A stretch of DNA of 5,923 bases from Solirubrobacter sp035555675 (GTDB taxonomy: Bacteria; Actinomycetota; Thermoleophilia; Solirubrobacterales; Solirubrobacteraceae): NCBI GenBank assembly GCA_035555675.1, contig DATMGH010000081.1, positions 1-5,923 of the forward strand, in the 5' to 3' direction. The notes beneath the pieces were generated by a model that was not told where the DNA came from, searched no databases, and worked only from the letters and a program-made list of their open reading frames with translations. The position numbers and the translations under genes were made by a program. The number at the start of each line of letters is the position of its first letter. Positions within the stretch are counted from its first letter, which is position 1. This document shows positions 1-5,207 of this stretch, piece by piece.

Positions 1-139
1 GATCTGCGATCCCGGGGTGCGGTACGTCGACACGTACTACGACGACGACTGGGTCGCGGCGCACGGGCTGGACCTCGCGCCCTACGAGGAGACGCTGGAG
101 CGCTGCCTCGCCACGGGGGAGTGGCGGGAGCCGGGCTAG
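1..139 (+). CDS. C-terminal end of an unrecognised protein (5' partial)
   Basis: The reading frame beginning at base 2 is open for 45 codons and ends in TAG at 137-139. The other plus-strand frames are also open over this short stretch, so frame choice rests on codon use: 44 of the 45 third positions are G or C, as expected for a real gene here. The visible tail is acidic and aromatic (a YYDDDW stretch, then AAHGLDLAPYEETLERC and GEW near the end), with no signal peptide, membrane segment or motif I can assign. It runs tail to tail into the minus-strand HAF-repeat gene, and the two TAG stops share one CTAG. I do not recognise the family, and the catalytic or binding part, if any, lies outside the window. 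It is probably a soluble cytoplasmic protein, but that is a guess from composition. Confidence 0.6.
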   Translation, partial: ICDPGVRYVDTYYDDDWVAAHGLDLAPYEETLERCLATGEWREPG

Positions 140-2013
140 CCCTTCTTCTTCTTGGCCACCTTGAGCGTGAGCTTGAGGTTCTGGCTGGCCGGGCCGGCCG
201 TGACCGTCGCGACCGCCTTGATCGACCCCTGCTTGAGCAGCTTGCGCGCCGGCGCGGTCAGCTTGAGCTTGATCTTCACCGGCTTGCCGGCCTTGGCCTT
301 GAACTTCGCGCTCGCGAGCTTGAGCACGCGCGCCTTCGGCTTCGCGGCGGCCGCGCGCACCTTGCCCGCGGTCTTGAGCGTCACCGACCCGCTGGTGTCG
401 GCGGCGAACGCGGCCAGCGAGAGCGTGACGACGCCCTTCGCGTCGCTGGTGAGCGTCGAGCTGCCCGCCGCGAGGCGCGCGGCCGAGCCGTCGCCGCCGG
501 GCCCGCCGCCGCCGCTCGCGCCGCCACCGCCACTCGGGCCGCCACCGCCGGCCGCGCCGCCACCGCCACTCGGGCCGCCGCCGCCACCGCCGCTCGCGCC
601 GCCACCGCCGGCCGCGCCGCCGTCGCCCGGCGGCGGGCTGGGGACGACGATCTCGACGCCGTAGAAGTCGAGCGTGCGGTTGCGGACGAGGTTCAGCCTG
701 CACACGTGGCCCTCGATCGCGTTGCAGCCGGCGAGCCCGTCCGGGAGGTAGCCGCCGGCCGGTTCGACGCTGATCGCGTAGCCGTTCGCCCGCGGCAGCG
801 TCAGCGAGTACTTCCCGGCCGCGTCGGTGGTCGCGGCGCCGACCTCGCCGCCGCCCGCGCCCGCCGCCGTCACGCGCGCGCCCGCCACGGGCGCGCCGGC
901 CGGCCCGTAGACGGTGCCGGAGACGGTGTGCGCGAGGTTCGCGGGCGCCATCCAGAAGCCGACCGCCTTGCCGCCGTAGCGGCCGGTGCCGACGATCAGG
1001 CCGTCGTCGTTGATGTCGGCGGCGCTGTACATCGACCAGCCGGTGCCGGCGAGTGTGTAGAGCGGCGCCGGCGCCTCGTTCGGGCGCCACAGGTAGGCGT
1101 TGCCGGCGGTCAGCTCGCTCTGGTAGTACTCGGTGCCGGCGCGGCCGACCACCCAGCCCGAGTCGTTGATCGCGTTCGCCGCCGACCTGGCCTGCATGGC
1201 GCCGACGGTCTCGTAGCTCGAGCCGTTCCAGACGCGGGCCAGGTGGTTGGTCTCGGAGGTCGTGCTGCGGCCGGCAACGTGCCCGTGGACGTTGAGGCCG
1301 TGCGCTCCCGGGTACACGTCGAGCTGCGGGCCGGGCGTACCGCCGGTCGACAGCCACGCCTTGCTCCCGCCCGGGCCGCCGGTGCCGAGGATCAGGCCGT
1401 CGTCGTTGATGTCGAGCGCCTCGCCGCCGAAGCGCCGGATCGACGTGCCTTCGATGATGTCCGGGATCACGATGGCCGTCCAGCCGCCGCCCGTGGTGAT
1501 CGCGGGCAGGTGGTTGTAGCTCGGGCCCCAGACCTGGCTCTCCCACGTGTTGCCCGCGCGACCGACCATGACGCCTTCGTTGTTGATGCCGGAGAGGTCG
1601 GACCCGTTCTGGCCTGAGAGGTTGCGCGCGGTCCGCGTGCCGGTGCTGCCGGTCCGCGTCGCCTGCCAGACGAGCCCGTTGCCTTTGGCGTCGTCGCCAC
1701 TGGCGCTGATGCCGAACCCGACGATCACGCCCGCGTCGTTGATGTCCTTCGCCACCGTGCGGTCGAAGCCCGCGGTGTCGAGCTTGATCATCGCGCCGTC
1801 CTCCCAGCGGAAGCCGGTGTCCTGCGACTCGCCCGGGAAGCGCGCCGTGCCGACGACGACGTTGCTCGCGTTGACGGCCGCCGGGGAGATCCGGGTCGTC
1901 CCTTCGGGGCCCTCGATGACCCCGGTCGTCCAGTCCGCGGCCGGCGCGGCGGGCGCGGCCGCGGCCGCGGCGAGCAGCGCCAGCGCACCGGCGAATGCCA
2001 GGCGCCGCCTCAT
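136..2013 (-). CDS. Secreted HAF-repeat protein with carboxypeptidase-regulatory-like domain, Gly-rich linker and basic C-terminal domain
   Basis: A predicted exported protein of 625 residues with no visible enzymatic motif. Residues 1-26 form a signal peptide (MRRR, then an Ala/Leu core, likely cut near PAA|D). Residues 46-355 hold seven copies of an N-x-x-G-x-x-x-G motif at about 47, 91, 143, 202, 240, 282 and 334 (INDAGVIVG, INDDGLIVG), each followed by an aromatic/Trp element such as FRWEDGAMIKLDT at 68. This is the HAF-type extracellular repeat. Residues 362-455 resemble a carboxypeptidase-regulatory-like beta sandwich (VSGTVYGPAGAPVAGARV, then TTDAAGKYSLTLP) and contain the only two cysteines, C430 and C438. 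Residues 463-510 are a Gly/Ser/Ala/Pro linker. Residues 515-625 form a Lys/Ala-rich beta domain ending KKKKG. The ATG at 2013 is chosen because the signal peptide begins there, it overlaps the upstream stop as ATGA, and GGGAAG lies 5 nt upstream. The frame stays open further upstream only as a shadow of the neighbour. Function unknown; surface binding or a scaffold is an inference. Confidence 0.87.
   Translation of the reverse strand: MRRRLAFAGALALLAAAAAAPAAPAADWTTGVIEGPEGTTRISPAAVNASNVVVGTARFPGESQDTGFRWEDGAMIKLDTAGFDRTVAKDINDAGVIVGFGISASGDDAKGNGLVWQATRTGSTGTRTARNLSGQNGSDLSGINNEGVMVGRAGNTWESQVWGPSYNHLPAITTGGGWTAIVIPDIIEGTSIRRFGGEALDINDDGLILGTGGPGGSKAWLSTGGTPGPQLDVYPGAHGLNVHGHVAGRSTTSETNHLARVWNGSSYETVGAMQARSAANAINDSGWVVGRAGTEYYQSELTAGNAYLWRPNEAPAPLYTLAGTGWSMYSAADINDDGLIVGTGRYGGKAVGFWMAPANLAHTVSGTVYGPAGAPVAGARVTAAGAGGGEVGAATTDAAGKYSLTLPRANGYAISVEPAGGYLPDGLAGCNAIEGHVCRLNLVRNRTLDFYGVEIVVPSPPPGDGGAAGGGGASGGGGGGPSGGGGAAGGGGPSGGGGASGGGGPGGDGSAARLAAGSSTLTSDAKGVVTLSLAAFAADTSGSVTLKTAGKVRAAAAKPKARVLKLASAKFKAKAGKPVKIKLKLTAPARKLLKQGSIKAVATVTAGPASQNLKLTLKVAKKKKG
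484..627 (-). repeat. Internal tandem repeat coding the Gly-rich linker
   Basis: About 144 bp of CCG/GCC-rich imperfect tandem repeat encodes residues 463-510 of the HAF-repeat protein, blocks of four to six Gly separated by AS, PS, AA or PG. Two 26-bp copies start at 518 and 554 (36-bp period), and a second element recurs at 541 and 601 (60-bp period). The units stay in frame, so copy-number change would lengthen or shorten a flexible linker without breaking the gene. On the plus strand this reads as Pro-rich and is not a gene. Confidence 0.8.
985..1018 (-). repeat. HAF repeat 7 core, near-identical to repeat 4
   Basis: This 34-bp stretch matches 1381-1414 at 33 of 34 positions (C versus G at the ninth base). 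It encodes DINDDGLI-G-GTG around residue 334. The other HAF motifs in the gene share only the protein pattern and have drifted at DNA level. Confidence 0.75.
1381..1414 (-). repeat. HAF repeat 4 core, near-identical to repeat 7
   Basis: Partner of 985-1018, exactly 396 bp (132 codons) away and in the same frame. It encodes the DINDDG motif around residue 202. The near-identity suggests recent duplication or gene conversion between repeats within the gene. Confidence 0.75.
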
Positions 2014-2939
2014 GCCGGCTTCCCGCAGCGCACGTAGGCGGTCTGCGCGACCTCGGCCGGGGAGAGCCCGTTCGCACCGCCCGGGCTGCCGCCGGGCGGA
2101 ATCTCGAACGTGAACGCGACCGCGCTCGCCGACAGCGTCGCCCTGCGCACGAGCGGCAGCACCCAGCCCGCGGTCGCCGAGCTCCAGCGCGAGCGCGTGA
2201 ACGGCTGCAGGTCGACGCCCCAGCCGACGGCGCGGCGGCCGCCGCCGCACTTGACCGTCACCGACGCGCTGGTCGCCGCGTGGAGGTCCTCGGTCGACGC
2301 CTGCTCGGTCGTGACGGACTTCAGCACGCGGGTGGGGACACAGGCGATGTCGGCGTAGGCCGGCTCGGCTCGGTCGAGCGGGAAGGTCGTCGGGATGCCC
2401 TCGATGCGGACCTCCCACCCACCCGTTCCGACCGGGCGCGAGGTGAACCGGCCGAGGCCCGGCGAGAACTCCTGCGACAGCGGCGCGCCGAGCGAGACGC
2501 GGCCGCCGGAGCAGCGCGCCTTCGCGGTCGTCCGCAGCGTGGTCGCGCTGGTCGGCACGGTCGTGCTCGGCACGCGCGTGTGGGTCACGTTCGCGCCGCT
2601 CGCGCAGAGCACCTGGAGGCGCAGGCGGACCTGACCCGGCGCGCCGACGGCGAACCCGCCGACCGCGCTCGGGCCGAAGGACTGGCCGACGATGTGCCGC
2701 GAGGCGTCGACGATGCCGGGGGAGATCGCGCGCTCGTTGGCGCGGCACGCGGTCGAGAAGCGCTGCGCGTCGTCGAAGACGTTGCCGAGCGAATCCGAGG
2801 CCGGGAGCTGGACGGACGCGCTGGACGCCGCCAGCCGGAGCTTGAGCTTGGCGTGTGCGGCGGCGGTCAGACCGGACCAGGCGGCCGCGAAGGCGAGAAG
2901 AACCAGCAAGGGTCGATGGGCGCGCATCGCATCGACCAT
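2010..2939 (-). CDS. Secreted six-cysteine protein with three tandem Cys-pair repeats, function unknown
   Basis: A 309-residue predicted exported protein. Residues 1-30 form a signal peptide (positive start, LLVLLAFAAA core, cut after AHA before KLKLR). The mature part has exactly six cysteines: C65, C112, C143, C200, C231 and C305. They form three repeats, each opening with C-x-(G/N)-x-R and a G-rich turn (CRANERAISPG, CSGGRVSLG, CGGGRRAVGWG) and closing with a strand ending in Cys (LRLQVLC, YADIAC, AYVRC). The two inter-repeat linkers are both 31 residues, Cys to Cys. This resembles the 'C-x-G-x-x-x-x-G-G-G ... Y-A-x-C' repeats common in secreted actinobacterial proteins of unknown function. 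Three intra-repeat disulfides are likely but inferred. In-frame TGA TGA lie just upstream, so the start is Met1 (2939) or Met5 (2927); neither has a strong ribosome site. The stop overlaps the HAF-repeat gene start (ATGA), so the pair is probably cotranscribed and translationally coupled. Confidence 0.8.
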   Translation of the reverse strand: MVDAMRAHRPLLVLLAFAAAWSGLTAAAHAKLKLRLAASSASVQLPASDSLGNVFDDAQRFSTACRANERAISPGIVDASRHIVGQSFGPSAVGGFAVGAPGQVRLRLQVLCASGANVTHTRVPSTTVPTSATTLRTTAKARCSGGRVSLGAPLSQEFSPGLGRFTSRPVGTGGWEVRIEGIPTTFPLDRAEPAYADIACVPTRVLKSVTTEQASTEDLHAATSASVTVKCGGGRRAVGWGVDLQPFTRSRWSSATAGWVLPLVRRATLSASAVAFTFEIPPGGSPGGANGLSPAEVAQTAYVRCGKPA

Positions 2940-2966
2940 CTCATTGTGTTCTCATCAATGCAATCC
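2940..2966 (-). promoter_or_regulatory. AT-rich patch upstream of the secreted pair, possible promoter or operator
   Basis: This short patch directly before the six-Cys gene is far richer in A and T than anything around it. It carries a 5-bp inverted repeat, CATTG at 2942-2946 and CAATG at 2956-2960, with a 9-bp spacer, plus a further CAAT at 2961-2964. It is the only plausible place for a dedicated promoter of the minus-strand pair, but I see no clear -10 (no TANNNT) or -35 box. The arms are too short to claim a specific regulator. Confidence 0.3.
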
Positions 2967-3031
2967 GGGCCCCGCCAAACCTGGACGTCTCGGTGGGGCG
3001 CCTGGCCGGCGGTCTCGCTCGGCTCCGGTCA

Positions 3032-3056
3032 ACCGCGGCCGCCTCGCCGCCGCGGT
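3032..3056 (-). terminator. GC hairpin after the methyltransferase stop, possible terminator
   Basis: ACCGCGGC (3032-3039) and GCCGCGGT (3049-3056) form a perfect 8-bp stem with a 9-nt loop, starting 10 nt past the methyltransferase stop codon on the minus strand. There is no U-run after it, only TT, so it is not a classical intrinsic terminator. GC stems without U-tracts often serve this role in high-GC actinobacteria. A second, imperfect stem (2969-2976 with 2992-2999, one mismatch) lies further downstream in the same spacer. Confidence 0.4.
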
Positions 3057-3066
3057 CTCGACGCGG

Positions 3067-4452
3067 CTAGTCGTCGCGGTCGGGGTTGCGGACGCCGTCC
3101 GGGCCCGCTTCCAGCAGCGCGACGCACTCGATGTGCGGGGTCTGCGGGAACATGTCGACCGGGCGGGCCTTGATCAGGCGGTAGCCGGCCTCGACGAGCT
3201 GGGCCGCGTTGGGCGCCAGCGTGGTCGGGTTGCAGGAGACGTAGACGATCCGGGCCGGGGCGGCGTCGACGATCCGGCGCACGACCTTGCGCGAGAGGCC
3301 CGCGCGCGGCGGGTCGATCACGGCGACGTCCGGGCGGCCCGCGCGCTCGACGAGCTCGCGCAGCGCGAGCCGCGCGTCACCCGCGTAGAAGGACACGTTC
3401 TGGATCTCGTTGATGCGTGCGTTCTCGATCGCGTCCGCGACCGCGGCTTCGACGATCTCGAGGCCGACCACCTGGCGCGCGCGGGTCGCCATGGTCAGCG
3501 CGATCGTCCCGATGCCGCTGTAGAGGTCGAAGACCTGCTCGTGCCCGCGCAGCGCCGCGTACTCGACGGCGATGCCGTAGAGCTGCTCGGCCATCTCCGT
3601 GTTGGTCTGGAAGAACGCTTCGGGGGAGATCAGGAAGTCGAGGTCGCCGAGGCGCTCGGTCAGCTGCGGGGCGCCGGACAGCAGCGAGGACTCGCCGCCG
3701 TACGTGCTCTCGCCGAGGTCGGCGGTCTGCGTCCACCACAGGCCGTCGGCGTCGACCGCGTCGATGAAGGCGTCGACGTCGAGCTTGCCGGGCGACGTCA
3801 CGAGCCGCACCTGCGTCTGCCCGGTCCGGCGCCCTTCGCGCACGACGAGGTTGCGCAGGAAGCCGCGCTGGTCGCGGCGATCCCACGGCATCAGCCCCTG
3901 CGCGCGGCAGAACGCCAGCGCCTGCTCGCGCAGCTCGTTCGACCGCTCGGACGCGAGCTTGCAGTCGGTCATCGGCACGATGTCGTTCCAGCGGCCGGGC
4001 GCGTGGAAGCCGCACACCAGCTCGCCGTCGTCGCCCGTCCCGAACGAGTACTCGAGCTTGTTGCGATAGCGCCACTGCTGGACGGCGGGCACGATCGGCT
4101 CCAGCTCGAAGCCGTCGAGCTTGCCGATCCGGCGCAGCGCGTCCTCGACCTGCTCGGCCTTGACCTGCAGCTGGCGTTCGTACGGCAGGATCTGCCACGG
4201 CGCGCCGGGATGGTCGGCGGCGGGCGGGACCCGGTCCGGCGACGGCTCGAGGATCTCGGTCGCCCGCGCCTCGGCGTAGGCCTTCTTGGCCTTGCCCACG
4301 ACCGCGCGCACCCGGTCCCCGGGAACGGCCCCGGCGACGAACACCACGTAGCCGTCGCGGCGCGCGACGCCGTTCCCGCCGTGGGCGAGCGAATCGATCG
4401 TGAGCTCGAGCACGTCGCCGCGCGACGGCCGGCTGAACGTAGCCGAGGACAT
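3067..4452 (-). CDS. TRAM-domain class I SAM-dependent RNA m5U methyltransferase (TrmA/RlmD family)
   Basis: Predicted to methylate C5 of a uridine in tRNA or 23S rRNA using SAM. The 461 residues match the family's usual length. An N-terminal TRAM RNA-binding domain spans about 10-69 (RGDVLELTIDSLAHGGNGVA ... AVPGDRVRA). The central RNA-binding region includes WRYRNKLEYSFG at 127-138. The family signature FFQTNTEMAEQLY is at 280-292. The Rossmann domain shows DLYSGIGTIALTMA (309-322), VGLEI (329-333) and IDPPRAGL (379-386). The catalytic nucleophile is Cys407 in VSCNPTTLAPNA, and the C-terminal general base is Glu442 in HIECVALL. Oddly, the segment that in RlmD carries C-x5-C-x2-C before the Q-H/Y motif here reads PPAADHPGAPWQILPY (76-91) with no cysteine. 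Only the fourth cluster position appears kept (Cys164 in TDCKL). It therefore probably binds no 4Fe-4S cluster. Family is certain; target base (tRNA U54 versus a 23S rRNA uridine) cannot be read from sequence. The start has no clear ribosome site. Confidence 0.94.
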   Translation of the reverse strand: MSSATFSRPSRGDVLELTIDSLAHGGNGVARRDGYVVFVAGAVPGDRVRAVVGKAKKAYAEARATEILEPSPDRVPPAADHPGAPWQILPYERQLQVKAEQVEDALRRIGKLDGFELEPIVPAVQQWRYRNKLEYSFGTGDDGELVCGFHAPGRWNDIVPMTDCKLASERSNELREQALAFCRAQGLMPWDRRDQRGFLRNLVVREGRRTGQTQVRLVTSPGKLDVDAFIDAVDADGLWWTQTADLGESTYGGESSLLSGAPQLTERLGDLDFLISPEAFFQTNTEMAEQLYGIAVEYAALRGHEQVFDLYSGIGTIALTMATRARQVVGLEIVEAAVADAIENARINEIQNVSFYAGDARLALRELVERAGRPDVAVIDPPRAGLSRKVVRRIVDAAPARIVYVSCNPTTLAPNAAQLVEAGYRLIKARPVDMFPQTPHIECVALLEAGPDGVRNPDRDD

Positions 4453-4472
4453 CGGTATGTGAGGATGACAGG
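4453..4472. promoter_or_regulatory. 20-bp divergent start-to-start spacer
   Basis: Only 20 bp separate the ATG of the minus-strand methyltransferase from the GTG of plus-strand map. Full -35/-10 promoters for both genes cannot fit, so at least one promoter, probably both, must lie inside the opposite coding sequence. A TATGTG hexamer at 4456-4461 is the only AT-leaning element. If used as a -10 for map it would start the transcript after the map ribosome site, so I do not call it. Confidence 0.4.
4461..4464 (+). promoter_or_regulatory. Ribosome binding site of map
   Basis: GAGG followed by 8 nt and then GTG at 4473. This spacing supports the GTG as the real start, in agreement with the N-terminus MSIDDPDDLAALRAAG, which aligns with the normal start of short methionine aminopeptidases. 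Confidence 0.65.
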
Positions 4473-5207
4473 GTGTCGATCGACGACCCTGATGACCTGG
4501 CCGCCCTGCGCGCCGCGGGCCGCGTCGTGGCGGAGACGCTGCGCGAGCTCGCCCGCCGCGTGCGGCCGGGCGTGACCACCGCCGAGCTCGACCACGTCGC
4601 CGACGAGGTCTTCGCCCGCCACGGTGCCCGCTCCGGCCCGCGCCTGGACTACGACTTCCCCGGTGCCGTGTGCATCTCGATCGACGACGAGTGCGTGCAC
4701 GGAATCCCGGGCGCGCGCCGGCTGCGCGACGGGCAGCTGGTCAAGCTCGACGTGACGGCCGAGCTCGACGGCTTCTACGCCGACGCCTGCCGGACCGTGC
4801 CCGTCGGGCGCGTGCGGGGCCGCGACCAGCGGCTCGTCGCAGCCGCGTCCTCCGCCCTGCACCGCGGCCTGGACGCCGCGCGCGCGGGTGCGAACGTCGG
4901 CGCGATCGGGGCCGCCGTGCAGGCGGAGGTCGAGCGCCGCGGGTTCAACGTGTGCGCGGAGCTGACCGGTCACGGCATCGGCCGCCGCATCCACGAGGAG
5001 CCGGACGTGCCCAACGTCGCGTGGGACGGCCCGGAGCTGACCAACGGGCTGGTGATCACGGTCGAGCCGATCATCGCCGCGGGCGCGGGCGACGTGTACC
5101 TGGACGACGACGGGTGGACGGTGCGCACCGAGGACGGGTCGCACTCGGCGCACTTCGAGCACACGATCGTGGTCACCGACGGCGCGCCGATCCTGGTGAC
5201 GGCATGA
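4473..5207 (+). CDS. map: Type I methionine aminopeptidase
   Basis: Removes the initiator methionine from nascent proteins whose second residue is small; a cytoplasmic two-metal hydrolase of the pita-bread fold. The 244 residues are the short bacterial form without an N-terminal extension. All five metal ligands are present by motif: Asp93 (KLDVTAELDG), Asp104 (FYADACRT), His167 (GHGIGRRIHEEP), Glu198 (TVEPIIAAG) and Glu229 (AHFEHTIVVT). The conserved active-site histidines are His76 (VHGIP) and His174 (IHEEP). The start is GTG, supported by GAGG 8 nt upstream. The gene is not in the secY-adk-map-infA ribosomal cluster where actinobacteria commonly keep a map gene, so it may be a second paralogue (inference). 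It overlaps the following aldo/keto reductase as ATGA, so the two are probably translated in a coupled way. The divergent neighbour acts in RNA modification, so both flanks of this promoter region serve translation-linked housekeeping. Confidence 0.97.
   Translation: MSIDDPDDLAALRAAGRVVAETLRELARRVRPGVTTAELDHVADEVFARHGARSGPRLDYDFPGAVCISIDDECVHGIPGARRLRDGQLVKLDVTAELDGFYADACRTVPVGRVRGRDQRLVAAASSALHRGLDAARAGANVGAIGAAVQAEVERRGFNVCAELTGHGIGRRIHEEPDVPNVAWDGPELTNGLVITVEPIIAAGAGDVYLDDDGWTVRTEDGSHSAHFEHTIVVTDGAPILVTA

Noticed and set aside
518..621. Possible CRISPR-like or other spaced repeat array
   Set aside because: The units are contiguous, purely CCG/GCC-rich, in frame with Gly codons, and have no unique spacers.
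152..664. Plus-strand Pro-rich protein (PPPPLGPPPP repeats)
   Set aside because: It is the complement of the Gly-rich linker codons of the HAF-repeat gene.
121..1617. Long plus-strand open frame opposite the HAF-repeat gene
   Set aside because: Its translation is Arg/Ala/Val/Asp low-complexity typical of antisense frames in GC-rich DNA. The minus strand carries recognisable domains.
2014..2748. Upstream extension of the HAF-repeat gene into an 870-residue reading frame
   Set aside because: The extra part is Arg/Pro/Ala-rich, lies fully inside the six-Cys gene in another frame, and would bury the clear signal peptide that starts at 2013.
3009..3060. 9-bp direct repeat GCGGTCTCG at 3009-3017 and 3052-3060 as an attachment or regulator site
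   Set aside because: Too short and too GC-biased to separate from chance, with no integrase or mobile gene nearby.
2692..4575. 627-residue plus-strand open frame across the methyltransferase
   Set aside because: It spans two real minus-strand genes, a spacer and the start of map, and has no domain; GC-driven lack of stops explains it.
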